A stretch of DNA of 64,000 bases from Pollenia angustigena (Eukaryota > Arthropoda > Insecta > Diptera > Polleniidae): assembly GCA_930367215.1 (NCBI GenBank), contig OV884059.1, positions 74,123,393 through 74,187,392 on the forward strand, given 5' to 3'. The notes under the pieces are model-generated. The model saw only the letters and a program-made list of their open reading frames with translations, searched no databases and had not been told where the DNA came from. Below are positions 34,030 through 44,712 of this stretch, one piece after another. Positions within the stretch are counted from its first letter, which is position 1, and every line of letters begins with the position of its first letter. The position numbers and the translations under genes were made by a program.

Positions 34030-34800
34030 ATTCGACTGTGCCGAATATTATATACCCTTTACCATAGGATCAAGTATATAATTGTTTCCTAGCTCTTATG
34101 GGCGCTGTCGTGTCAAAATCTTTATTCCGGGAGCATATTTTTATGTGCGCTATTTTGAACACCAAACAAATTTCATACACTAAGAATGGGCATGTTAACA
34201 TATTTTACAAAAGAACATGTCACACAAGCAAGTACAAAATTTACACATCTCAAAAGATATTTACGAAACAAGCGGCGAGGTTATAATCTTGCCGGATTTT
34301 GCACTATAACTGCTACCTGTGGGTGCTGGTTTCGATCATACTCGGAGGCGGTTAGTAAACGCTTTGTTTCTTGGAAAAGACGGAAAAAATCCACTATGGA
34401 GTAGTCCTAAGTGGCAGGTATCCATCTTAACCTTTTTCACATCTTTGCCAAAACTATAATGTTGTTTGTCTAGAACTCTGACATTTATAGACCGTTTTTG
34501 TTACTCTCACTATTAGTATTCTACTTATAGTGTTTTTAATCTGAAAGTAAAAATAAAGTTTTTAGATTATAAAAATAACAGTCGTTGGTTAAAATATATG
34601 TATAACATAATAGTTCCCGTTATATTTGTGGTCTTCGGAAACAACATTTCAAACAACACACAGACAGACGGACATCGTTATATTAACTTCGCTGCTCATA
34701 ATGACCCAAATAATATATATGTATGTACTTTATAGGGTCTTAGATCAATATTGAAGAAGTTACAAACTGAATGACAAACTTATATACATACATTACCATA
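34030..34800 (+). repeat. TATACCC-type dispersed repeat
   Basis: It begins CGACTGTGCCGAATATTATA, then TACCCTTTACCATAGG, and later contains ACAGACAGACGGACATCG, TTATATTAACTTCGCTGC and TAGGGTCTTAGATCAATATT. The frames at 34098-34404 lie inside it and carry no domain. Confidence 0.6.
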
Positions 34801-35999
34801 TACATATAATGGTAATACGTTTTAAATAATATTGCGCTGTACCGTTTTAAACAGGGGGTGCCAAGACAGTTTTAACAATTGTCTTTGAATAAATTTTATA
34901 ATATTTGTGTTATAATTTTTTCTTATTGGATTCGGTTCAAACTGCTTCTAAGAGAAATTGTTTTAAAAGTTAGAAGAAATGTTAATTAGTGAGTATTACG
35001 CACTTTATTTTTAATGCGAAAGACTTGTAGTACTTTTCACTCTGAATAGTGACATAGAACTTCTTACTTTGTTTAATTAAAAGAGATAACAACATCCATC
35101 TCTATTGCCGTGTTTTGGCTTTCTAAATCTTTTATTTAATTCAGATAAAATTAATTAAGGTTAACATTTTTAGTAAGTCCCTCAGGAATAGTTTTGTCCC
35201 AAAATGCTTGTAAGACTTGATTGAATTAAATACACAGAAAGAAAAATACTCGGGATAAATCAAGTATCAAATAAAACTAAAACGTATTCAAAACAATCCT
35301 AAATGGGTTTACTTTCGAAAAACAATACCGGAATTTCTTGAAATAAGTATAAAATTCTTAAATCAAGTAAAAAAAAAGTTAACTTTTTTTAAACAACAAA
35401 AACAACAGAACATGAAGAAAAACATATGTATATAAGATATTCATCTTTAACCCTCCTGCTTACGCATGTTTTGATTTTCTATACACATTGAAAAAGGTCT
35501 GGTCAGACTCATGTGTACCACGAAGGGTTCAAAAGTAAATTTCAACTCCTGCTTCTCATTAAGTTTATATTTTTAGTTAAATATGTGCATAAGATTTCTA
35601 AAGTACTAGACGCTTCTTTCCGGAATAGAGTCTTTGTGCTTATATCTATATATATATGTTCCTTTCACTCCTCTAGGGAGCATAGGGCCATTTTATTATG
35701 TGATTTAGATTTAATTTCATCCAAAATTATTTTATTGCAATCTAAATCGCCTTACACACTTTTATTTATCGGTTCATATATGACCAATGCTACTCCCAAA
35801 AATAACTCTTAATCGCTTAAACTTCTTATAAATGTAGGTATTGACATACAAATTTACGATAGCTTTTGTATTATGGCAAAACTTTGTGCTGATAGGTGCA
35901 GAATTAACCAAAGGTCCCACATAGAACTTCTCTCTAAAATCGCTTTGAAACGAATAAATTTTATACAGATGTTGATATCTAGTTAATATTCTGCACAAA
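34801..35999. other. No gene; AT-rich with short repeat-like phrases
   Basis: No protein frame is supported. TACACAGAAAGAAAAATACTC at 35231 resembles the start of the AT-rich dispersed family but does not continue. The stretch 35820-36000 has phrases (ATTCTGCACAAAGAACCTT) also seen near 51890, so it is a dispersed-repeat relic. Confidence 0.4.
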
Positions 36000-36465
36000 G
36001 AACCTTATAGAGAGCCACTTGCTGCAAGATTAAACGCCTGCTTGCAAACGTACCAAATCGGCGGCACCCGGCCAGTAGCTATTGATTTTGAATGGCGCCA
36101 ATAACTTGCCATGTCGTTTTGAGTATCATTGACGCTCAGAATTTAGGTGGAGAATGGTGCAAGCCGATATCCCTCTGAGACCCTACTCTTGAAAACACTG
36201 ATCTTCGGCGACTGCACAAAGCAGCTACCCCTCATATCTGCGTGACGTACCACTATCCGCAACCTGTGACGCGTCCGGTAGCATTTAGCTATGTTTCCAA
36301 ATATTAAATCGGGCTCCAACATAGCTGGCAGTGTCCGAATTATCATCCACACTTGGGCGGAAAAATTAAACCTTAAAATTAACTTAGAACATAATTTTCT
36401 TTTGGCAAGTCCTCTCCCGTAGAGTATCATATTATCGGGCTGACCGTCTATATCTTCTTTTTTCA
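36000..36465 (-). pseudogene. GC-richer coding-like relic joined to a TATACCC-repeat end
   Basis: The minus-strand frame 36143-36420 reads ILRFNFSAQVWMIIRTLPAM, LEPDLIFGNIAKCYRTRHRL, then FVQSPKISVFKSRVSEGYRL. The last phrase resembles the FKSRVN-type C-terminus of some non-LTR reverse transcriptases, but the match is short. The block 36000-36415 is clearly less AT-rich than its surroundings. From 36418 the sequence (GTAGAGTATCATATTATCGG) is the end of the TATACCC repeat. Confidence 0.3.
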
Positions 36466-37147
36466 TTATGGTTTTTGGTATGCATATTAACGCTTGATGC
36501 AATAAACAACAACAACACAACAAGAAGAAAAACACACATTATTTTCATATTTATAAAGTAAAAGAAAATAAGCAAAAATTCCCGAATTCTATTTATTAAA
36601 ATTACAAAGTTAAATACATCAAATTTTCTAGTAGAAGTATACTAATAACGAAAACCATATCGCCAATGCTGCTGACGCCTTTAAATGTTGAGTTCGTCTG
36701 TTAAGAAGGGGGGTAATACAACAAAGGTGAGTCAAGCATATGTAACGGGGTAATTAAAATAATAATATTCTCTCTCCTCTCTCTCTCTCTCTCTCTGGTT
36801 CAATGAGGTAACCCAGCGACGAACTTTGCATACTAAATCGCATCTCTTCAATGAATCATTTTGTGTTAAATGAATTCTAGCTTACAAAGTGTATGACGGA
36901 AATGTATGGAATTTACAAAAATTAATTTCGTTCATCTTTTATAATGTGCTGATATATTCGGTATGTGCCCCGTTATTTTTCATTTGCTTCTTTGTTAAGT
37001 AGTTTATTTTTTATAAGGACCAATCTAAAAATATATCGCAAGTTAAACATATATTTATTCAATTTATAACGAATGTCTGGTTTGAATGTCCTGAAAATCT
37101 AATCTAAAATAACGCGAAAATCCATAAAGTTTACCTGCTTACAATGT
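36466..37147. other. No gene seen
   Basis: AT-rich sequence apart from the CT microsatellite. GGGGGGTAATACAACAAAGG at 36708 is unassigned. Confidence 0.4.
36770..36796 (+). repeat. (CT)n microsatellite
   Basis: An almost uninterrupted CT run of about 27 bases. GAGA-type tracts can be regulatory in flies, but nothing nearby supports a promoter. Confidence 0.85.
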
Positions 37148-37155
37148 GTGTGAAG

Positions 37156-37728
37156 TAGTGCAGGGATACTATCGATATTTTCTACTATCGATATTTATCG
37201 ATAGTTCCGATTTCACTATCGATATTACTATCGACTGAATTTTTGCACTTAAGTAGGAAAACTTTAACTAGTTTTTTATCAGGCTACAGTTCGTTGTTTT
37301 TATCACTTTATTGAACGTAAGAGGCGTATGAATGTAAGTACGTTATTTTGATGACAGTTTTTAAAAATTGTGATGCTGATAAGCACCTTTCCGAAGGAAC
37401 CAAAGTAACAGGGACTATTAGATATTTTATTGCAACATTAGATAATGTTCTTAATTGCATTTGATTCTCAATCCAAAAAGTAATCAATCTAGCGGACTTT
37501 TCCTCGAATGGTCGTTCTATGTAAACATATACAAATTTCGGCATAAAGGCTTTAAGTTCGTAGTAAAAAAGCACAGCTAAGCAATCCATACCACCTGCCA
37601 TTCTTGTTGTTTGTATTCATTGCTGTAATTCTGCGCGAATTATTTAGTAATAGCAAGTAAAATCTTGCGGATATTTTTCCTATCGATATTTTCGATAGTT
37701 TACGACTATCGATAGTTTCCCAGCACTA
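37156..37728. mobile_element. hAT transposon, internally deleted, 8-bp duplication
   Basis: The ends are TAGTGCAGGGATACTATCGA and, mirrored, TAGTGCTGGGAAACTATCGA (18 of 20). The flanks are GTGTGAAG (37148-37155) and GTGTCAAG (37729-37736), a 7-of-8 duplication. TATCGATA clusters lie inside both ends. At 573 bp it retains only the final coding exon of a hAT transposase, on the minus strand. Confidence 0.9.
37308..37601 (-). pseudogene. hAT transposase C-terminal dimerisation region
   Basis: The last 60 residues of the 97-codon frame read ITFWIENQMQLRTLSNVAIK, YLIVPVTLVPSERCLSAS, then QFLKTVI. This is the hAT-family C-terminal dimerisation motif (FW, P.LS..A.KYL..PaT.vPSER.FS). The conserved PSER is intact at residues 69-72. 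The catalytic RNase H-like core and BED finger are absent, so the element cannot move itself. The first 25 residues do not match the family and may be an accident of the deletion. Confidence 0.85.
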
Positions 37729-37845
37729 GTGTCAAGTAGTGGGCAAGATGCCTTCCACTTGCCCACAAAGTTAGCGAGATTGTGTATAGACCGTATGCTG
37801 CCTGCCTACAATGTATGTATGTGAAGAAGTACTGAGTTTATATTT

Positions 37846-38100
37846 CGAGCCCTAATAGCAAAAATGATGTAAGCGACATCATTTTCAATTTTAGTTTTTT
37901 TTAATAAATGATTTTATTGGCAACACTTGCATCATCTCCTAAAATGTCGTGGTCACATAAGGCACCGTTACGATTTTATAGCAAGAACAATTTTGAGGTA
38001 TGCTACAAATATCATACAAAATGTATATGAAATAAAATAAAAAAACACTCCTGTAAAATTTTATTTTTGTTAGTTACATCATTTTTGCTATTGGAGCTCG
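37846..38100. mobile_element. 255-bp MITE (CGAGCYCYAATAGCAAAAATG ends)
   Basis: CGAGCCCTAATAGCAAAAATG is mirrored at 38073-38100, giving 28-bp arms with two mismatches. TTT flanks both sides. It lies only 118 bases from the hAT element. Non-coding. Confidence 0.75.
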
Positions 38101-38384
38101 TTTTTTGAATGAACACTTCGCTATCCCCCTTACTTTGTGTGCAAGTGTTAGGCGTTCACTCTATAAATGCGGCAATGCATTCGAAAAAGTGTACTAGGTT
38201 GTAATTGAGATGGGTGCATTACTATCTTACTCGTGTGTATCACATCATCGCTTCGTTTTATCGCAAGTGTTTAGGTAAGAGTAAGAGAATTCAGAAATTC
38301 TTGAATCAAGCAGTGTTTGAGATAAATGTTAAACTAAATTTTACCTAAGTCAATCTTACTTAAGTCGTATACAAAAAAAAATTC

Positions 38385-38606
38385 CAAAATGTTTCACCAA
38401 TTAAAGCATTAATCAAAAATAATATTAGTTTTAATTAAAAATTTAATCATTTGAATTAACCGTCTAATCAAGACAATTTAACGTTTAATCAAGTGAAATA
38501 AACGTTTAATTGATACTATTAATTTGTTTACTAGTGCAAATAAATTTTTTTAATAAATATAACATATTTTTTAATTGTAGTCAATTTTTATTTTTTTTCT
38601 GTGTAC
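38385..38606 (-). repeat. AT-rich dispersed repeat (ACACAGAAAAAAATAAAA), copy 5
   Basis: Reverse-oriented and nearly full. AATTAAAGCATTAATCAAAA, TTAATCAAGTGAAATAAACG, TTTACTAGTGCAAATAAAT and TTTTTATTTTTTTTCTGTGT match the other copies. Confidence 0.75.
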
Positions 38607-40214
38607 TTACCGTACTATTGACACCGCTTTGTTTTAATTTAAGTACAGATGGACTAATTTTTCTTTTCAGTGCATCAACCTAGATTTTTGACAGTCCTAA
38701 TATTTTGTTTTACGAATTCATTAATTAAACTTTTAGTTTAATTTAAAACATTTAAACTTAATAGTAACAAATAAAAAAAAAACTAATTAATAAAATGTTC
38801 AATTTTTAATACTTTCAAAAATAATTAAAGTTTAACAATTAAAAAATCTAAACATTTTTCATCGATAAAATTTTTAAAAGTATTGTTTATTTTTCTTAAA
38901 AAAAATTTTTTTTTTAATCAAAACAAACAAAAGAAAATTATAATAAAATTAAAGTTTTTTATAATAATTTTTAACATCCGTTTTTTTTTTTTTGAAATTT
39001 AAAAAAAATTGGCCAAACACAATGAAACAATAAAAGAAAATTGTATGAACTATAAATAATTCATGTTCTCACAACCTCTTGAGGCCTTTTCCTTTCAATA
39101 CGTGCGTCCGCATTAAAGATCAAATCGATTTTTTTTTTCTTTTTCATTTTTTACGCCTTGTGCCGCCGATGGTGGCAGCGGATCGATGATCTTAACCCCA
39201 GCATCATAATGTGCGTATTTATAAGCAGATAGTGTGAAAATTTTGGCAAAAATGTTTTTTTTTTTAGTTTGTATTTATTTCTATATTCCCAGCATGTCTG
39301 GCAATCAGTTAAGGAATAATAAAAAAAAAATATATATTTTTAAAAGAATTTTTTTTAAATAAAAAAGAAATAACAAATCGAAATATGTATGTATGTATGT
39401 TTATCGTTTAAACACATGTCAATAACTTAATTAGAATTTAATGAATTATAAAGAATTCATTGAACTGAATTTTTGTATGTCTTATTTAAATTTAAAAACA
39501 ATTTTGGCATTCAATTTATAGAAAAACAGTTTATTGGACCAAAATATTCTAGGTAAACGTCAGATTTAGAGCTTGTATTCGGGAAAAAAGAGAGGGGAAA
39601 CTATATTTAAAATGTGCAGGAATTTCTAGACGGGAAATTTAGGAATTTTCTTCCTTAAGTTCGTTTTTAAAGTAAACAATGTCAAAGAAAAAGATGACGC
39701 AGCTTAGCGCAGTCTAAGAGGCCAAACTTTCTATTAGTTTAATAATACAGAGTCCAATTTAAAAAAAAAAAAAAAATTCCCTGAAAGGAAAGACAAATTT
39801 AATTCGCTTTCGGGAATGAACAAAATCCGGAAAATCAGGAATTGTACTGCGGTCTAATGTCACGGTGCTTTTAAAACCGAGTGTAAAACATACCTTCCCC
39901 ATATCTCCACTCGTTAAATTTAAAATTTTATGGAATTTAAAAAAAATTGGCTGACAGACACTACTTTATTTTTCATCCCCAACATTTGTTTTAACAGTGG
40001 TGAAGCTGTTGCTCTTGCTTTATTTTATCTGAACATCTCCTGTGACATTGATTAAACGGTTAATGTCGAATGGATTTCATATTTTTGAAAAAGAGAAAGA
40101 GGAATGGGAGGAGGAGGAGTATTTTAAATAGGGCAGCGAAAAAAAGAGCGACTTGAGATATATTGATGAAGAAGATGATAATAGGGAGGACGATGATGAT
40201 GATAGCAAAAGCCC
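38607..40214. other. No gene except a coding-like patch at 39.2 kb
   Basis: Very AT-rich with long A/T runs. 40080-40210 is purine-rich (GGAGGAGGAGG, GATGATGATGAT) and gives spurious minus-strand frames. The patch at 39135-39235 is listed separately. Confidence 0.4.
39100..39273 (-). other. Candidate exon or core promoter of an unidentified gene
   Basis: The minus strand is open across this stretch and reads KIFTLSAYKYAHYDAGVKII, then DPLPPSAAQGVKNEKEKK, with composition (P, A, G, Y) unlike the lysine/phenylalanine noise elsewhere. A GT follows SAAQG, which could be a splice donor, but no AG acceptor precedes the frame. Alternatively TATAAATA at 39219-39226, about 36 bases upstream of a TCATCG initiator-like site, could make this a promoter with a short first exon. 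It is the only non-transposon coding-like patch I found. I do not recognise the protein. Confidence 0.25.
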
Positions 40215-40442
40215 GCAATACGTTTTCCTTTACCTGGCTTCTAACTCTGGCAATCGTGATAAATTTTGATTCGAAAGCAACATAATTGCTCATTCTTATT
40301 CTTTCCTTCAATACTGAACGAATCGAAATTATTTTTTCAGTGTTGTAAAAACTCAAATAAATGCTATACAACACTGAAAAAATAATTTTAATTCGTTAAG
40401 TATCGACTTAAATTAGCATCCAGGTAAAGGAAAACGCATTGC
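40215..40442. mobile_element. MITE, TCTGGCAGTCGTGATCGA family, copy D with extended ends
   Basis: The core (ACTCTGGCAATCGTGATA, TTTTTTCAGTGTTGTAAAA, TATACAACACTGAAAAAAT) belongs to the family. The outermost 23 bases, GCAATACGTTTTCCTTTACC at the left, are also mirrored at the right, an extension not seen in the other copies. Confidence 0.8.
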
Positions 40443-40552
40443 GGAATTCTTTAGCTTTTTCTTCAACATTGACCTCGATGAGCGGCCCTCACCTACTCTC
40501 CCCGATATTTAGCCGCGTGCATTTTTTCAAACCTCTTAAAATAAGAGGTTTT

Positions 40553-40731
40553 GGCCCCTATTACGGTTTACAACTCAACTCAGTTGAGTTGTAATAAAGA
40601 CAACTGGTGGTGATCAGTTGTAATATTTGTCATGTTTTTGTTCATCGCAATTTAGCAAAGTTGTAAACCATAATGCAAAAATTAAGAAATTACAACTCAA
40701 CTGAGTTGAGTTTTAAACCGTAATAGGGGCC
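40553..40731. mobile_element. PIF/Harbinger-like MITE, TTT flanks
   Basis: GGCCCCTATTACGGTTTACA, followed by ACTCAACTCAGTTGAGTTGT, is mirrored at the right (about 42-bp arms, one or two mismatches). TTT lies on both sides. The GGCCC start matches the ends of the 6709-6927 MITE, although the interiors differ. The arm contains the internal palindrome CAACTCAGTTGAGTTG. Confidence 0.8.
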
Positions 40732-40782
40732 TTTAGCTTCTCGAAGTTTTTTGCTTAGAATGTCCATATATTAGCTGAAGAT

Positions 40783-41790
40783 ATCTTAATTTCACTGCAA
40801 AGTAGTGGACCGGTTGGGTCTTTTTGGCAGTAGCTCATTCTAGGGGGATTTTTCTGAACGTCCTCTTTTTAGTGTTGCGGCTACTGGGGCCTCTTTGGCC
40901 TCCTTTAGGACGTCTTCCCTTGACAGTCCTTTTTTAAATGCTGATTTAAATAGCTGTCGTTCCCTAGAGTTGAGCTTTACAAAACTCACTCCAGATTTCA
41001 GGCTAAGCCCCTAAAGGTTGACGCCTCGTACTGTGCTGCCCGACTCCACCGAGTCCTGGCTGCACGCAACGTCCTGTTCAATTGTGTCGGTGTCTGAGCT
41101 TGAAGACAATTTCTCCTGTGTGCTCGCCTAGGCGTTCTGGTTGTCGTAGTCGGGGACCTTTTGTCCGTCGCCAAGTTGGTGTCTTCATGGGCTTGCCCAG
41201 TAGCACTGCCGGTGTTATCTTCTACCAGGTAGCTCTGTGATATGTCCGAGCTAGAAAAAAATGTTTTCTGCTGCGGATATCCGTCCGCTGAGTTCGATTC
41301 ATTAGCTCCTACATACACGGACCACGTGTCCGTTTTCTGGAGGTCAATGGCTCTGCTAATGCTGTTGAAGGAGATCAGCGCAGCCGCCGTGCCCGGTGCG
41401 GATGACTTGAGAGTCTCATCCAACTCATTATTATTCTTTAAATTGTTTCTTACATATTTTGTTTTGTAGGAAAGGGATGAGGATGGTCGCTCATGGCAGA
41501 GTCCTTGTACCATGGGAAGTGTTAAATTAAAACTAGAGGTCGATCGGTATCCGACCAAAACTTCCCTTTGTCCATACATCCATCGGCGTAAGCTGTTGCG
41601 GTAATTTTACATTAGAGTTGTCTTCTCTACGCCCGACTACCATTCGTTAGCATCCAAAGCAGAGACATGACCATGCTAAGGTCCTGTTACCAGGCTTCCT
41701 CAAGTGGTACGGTTACGGCACGATCTCAAAGATCATGCTAGCTCCCTGTGTTTCCTTCTAGCTGACGGCAAAGGAGGTCCCTAAAAAAAC
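40783..41790 (-). mobile_element. 5' part of a non-LTR retrotransposon
   Basis: A GC-richer kilobase contains a leader (41580-41790) and a decayed ORF1. No reverse transcriptase follows downstream on this strand before 40783, so the copy has lost its 3' part. It is a separate insertion from the 3' fragment at 44487-45449, since the order along the strand is wrong for a single element. Confidence 0.6.
40792..41579 (-). pseudogene. ORF1 (gag-like) of a jockey/I-type element, frameshifted
   Basis: A 193-codon frame (41579-40998) holds a serine/threonine-rich region. The better supported ORF1 signal is in another frame from 41127 downward: ASTQEKLSSSSDTDTIEQD, then VACSQDSVESGSTVRGVN, a TAG, then SLKSGVSFVKLNSRERQLF, KSAFKKGLSREDVLKEAKE and KRGRSEKSP. 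Basic RxLFxxxxxxGLSREDxxKxAKE-like segments are common before the RNA-binding part of ORF1 in insect non-LTR elements. Stops at 41008-41016 and near 40853 and the frame change show decay. The cysteine knuckles are not present. Confidence 0.55.
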
Positions 41791-42618
41791 AATAGTTTCT
41801 AATCAGCCGCGATCATGGGAGTTATACCAATTACAATCCCCAACAAATATTTAACCATTGATTTCACCTATTTCCCCCTATAGTGGAACGCCAAATGATG
41901 CATGAGACGCCTAATATATAGCATACTTCGCTCTAACAATACCATTGGTTAAAGATTGATATTTACCTATAGATTGGCCGCGCCGCAGTGGCGTAAACGG
42001 TAGAACTGCAAAGAATTCTTCTGATTTAATCAGAATTCTTCTGATTTAATGAAAACTTAATTCGACCAATGATTTTAAAATATAAAAAACTTCTCATAAA
42101 TTCTGTAAATCTGAGTTGTTCGGGAACACAGCTAAAATAATAAATTTCTGAAATGAAGATGACGCCATTTCAGTCATTTAATTACACAATTTCAATTTTT
42201 TTATTTTGTGTTTTTTTTGTGTTACTTTTTGAAACATTAAAATACATTTAAGAACTTTAGTCTTTAACTGTAAGCAAGCAAATTGATCACGTTTTTGTTT
42301 TTATTATCATTTTAATTCTTATCATTTGTGTAAATGATAATGTTATTCTTTTTGGTACCCTACAAATATTAGAATTTTAATTAGAAGAAATGTGACACTG
42401 GCAAAGTTGTGATTTTTGATTGACCAATAACTGCGGTAGTTCTAATAAAATTTTGAAAGAACAAAACGTTTCAGGAAATTTGGAAAAGATATTGAAAAGT
42501 CTTTTCATCATGATTAAGAAGATTTATCTCTTCGATACGCAGCAAGCTTTTTGCGAATTTTGGTATATAACCCATAAGATTAACAAGGCATAGCAAATAT
42601 TAAAGGGTATCAGACTTA
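41791..42618. other. No gene seen
   Basis: The sequence is AT-rich after about 42000. AGAATTCTTCTGATTTAATC is tandemly duplicated at 42013-42050. Nothing coding. Confidence 0.4.
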
Positions 42619-42745
42619 CAGCCCAATTATGAATACAAATTCCCCGGCAGTTTTTTCCCTTTTCCCATTTTTAAAATTGAATTAACATAGGAAAAATGGG
42701 AGATGGGAGAAAACTCCCGGGGAATTTTTATTCATAATTTGGCTG
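42619..42745. mobile_element. 127-bp Harbinger-like MITE, TTA duplication
   Basis: CAGCCCAATTATGAATACAA, then ATTCCCCGGCAG, is mirrored nearly perfectly over about 55 bases on each side, leaving almost no loop. TTA is duplicated at 42616-42618 and 42746-42748. Confidence 0.8.
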
Positions 42746-43119
42746 TTACATATATAAATTTCAGTATCAAGCTTATAAAGAAAGCCCAATGAGAAATTTT
42801 TAGAACCATCACCGGTGCGCCGTGGTATATGAGAAAGGAGGATGAATATCCATAGGGATTTAGAGATTCCACTAGTGAAGAATGACTTTCCCAAAGTTCA
42901 TAAAAATATATATACTTAAACTGGAAAACCAAATCCAAATGCGAATAAGGCGTCGAAAAGTCGATATCATTCCACACCAGGACGAGGCCCGTCTGCACAT
43001 TCATACTCATGCATGTATAGAGAAAAAAAATGTTACACTGAAGTGAATTAGCTTTTTACGGTGTAACCTCGAATTACTATTAAAAGCATACACTATGAAT
43101 ATTTAAAAGTGGAACTGTT

Positions 43120-43745
43120 TATGAGGTAGCATTTTGTATCATAATCTAGTCATTTAGGAATCAGCTTCACGAGCAAAATACCCGTTATGAGCTAATTTTT
43201 CAATCATAAATGATACTCTCGTTATGAGAAAATGGTACCCTACAGATGAATCACCTGAACGAATCATATGTGATACAATTTTTGATCCTTTTCATGTTAG
43301 TTTTTATAACCATTATTGAATCGTTTTCGTCTTATTTTTTAATCGTAAATTATATAGTTTTTGATTATATTTCATATCATTTTTTCATTGCCATATTTTT
43401 GAATTTTTCTCCGATAAAATCTGCACCATTATGGCTTTTGATTATTCAAACCAGCTTTATTTTGAACCAAAAAATGAAGAAAAGAAACAATTTGCACTAA
43501 CATTTATGCTCATAAATTGTCAATAATTGTTGGGCTTCTTTTTTATTCAAGCTTTTTCTTATTTTTTGGATTTGGCAAAAACAAAAATTCAAAATATTTA
43601 AAAATCATTATTTAAACATATAAATGAATCATATATGAATCCATTTTATATCACTCAAGTGATAAATCCGTTTTTAATCATCAAAACTGATCTGAAAAGA
43701 TTCTTTTAGGTGATTTTTACAAAAAATAATCACCCAAATGCTTTT
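43120..43745 (-). mobile_element. Second copy of the CCCAGC-ended element
   Basis: In reverse orientation this region repeats the 24824-25819 element: GGTAGCATTTTGTATCATAA, GGAATCAGCTTCACGAGC, GAGCTAATTTTTCAATCATA and AGATGAATCACCTG at one end, AATCACCCAAATGC at the other. The extreme CCCAGC termini are eroded. The frame at 43246-43500 is an AT-rich artefact. Confidence 0.65.
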
Positions 43746-44344
43746 AAATTTATATTTATTTTATTAAGCTTGAGGTCTATTTTTTATAAAATTATTTATT
43801 TTCTTTAATCCGATATCAATTTTAAGTTGTTATTTTTCCCCGAAGAAGTCACACAAAGGCGTGACAAAATATCATATTGAACAAAAAATAAAATAAATAT
43901 TTGTATAAAAAAAAGCCAAGTCGGTTCATTACTTCACCTGGTCCTCATACAAGGAAGTATCCTCTCGAAATTAATGTTCTGGTGCGATTTTTAATGCCAT
44001 GGGGAAGGGTATACAAGATTTTCCATAGCCGAATATAGCACTTTAAATTGTTTTATTTAAATCATCTTGGGTAATAGCTTAATGTTTTAAACACAAACAA
44101 TTGTATTAAATAATCACGGGAATAAAAAGTAAAAACTTTTCCCTCGATATTTTGTTTTTGCCAATATATTTTTTAGGGAAGAGACAAACAATTTTCACAA
44201 AAGGGATAAATATGAAAATTTAGGCTGCTTTGTTTCTAAAGATATCTTTTTTTGTAATGCCTAGTAACCAAGCCTATCAAAAGATTTCAAATTGTCTTAT
44301 TGCAAAAACTAAATAATATCGTCCCTTTTTTAGAAAAAATCAGC

Positions 44345-44437
44345 AAACCGGCACTTTGCTAATTTCGGAACAAGAAAATCGTCAAAATGACGATAAATCG
44401 TCAAAGTGACGATAAATCGTCGAATCTGGCAGCACTG
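44345..44437 (-). repeat. Orphan hAT-like end with CGTCA motif cluster
   Basis: ACGATAAATCGTCAAAGTGACG and CTGGCAGCACTG end the stretch. In reverse this starts CAGTGCTGCCAGATTCGACG, a hAT-style terminus followed by repeated TGACGATTT words like those of the 30324-31417 element. No partner end or 8-bp duplication was found. Confidence 0.45.
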
Positions 44438-44486
44438 TTTTTATTATATTTATTTCTTTTGCTGACGTTTCGCTTTTATTTGACAC

Positions 44487-44712
44487 TTAGGTTAGGTTAG
44501 GTTCCATGGGCAGCTATCAACAGACAGCTCACTTGGGTCCTTTATTGGTCGCTTTGTGATACCCACCGCCAATGCCCATCCTATAGAGCAGTTACTCAGA
44601 TGGCGTCATTCTTTCAGCATGAGTCCCCACCGGCCAGTGCCCAGTCACAACCGATACAACTGTCCTAATCTGGTCCCTTTTGAACCTAAGTAGAGAGCTT
44701 GTTCTCCGTTCA
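44487..44712 (-). repeat. Non-LTR 3' region with CCTAA repeats
   Basis: After the coding relic the minus strand runs through ACTGGGCACTGGCCGGTGGG, TGGGTATCACAAAGCGAC and ATAGCTGCCCATGGAACC to CCTAACCTAACCTAA. The tail is a three-unit pentanucleotide array rather than poly-A. Confidence 0.7.

Noticed and set aside
36143..36535. Intact 130-residue gene
   Set aside because: The 5' part of the frame lies in a dispersed-repeat end, and only the middle looks coding-like. Listed as a relic instead.
40060..40374. 104-residue minus-strand membrane protein
   Set aside because: It arises from purine-rich repeats and from a MITE copy. The hydrophobic composition reflects base composition.
44487..44505. 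Telomeric TTAGG array
   Set aside because: Only three units, directly at the 3' end of a non-LTR retrotransposon. It is a retrotransposon tail.
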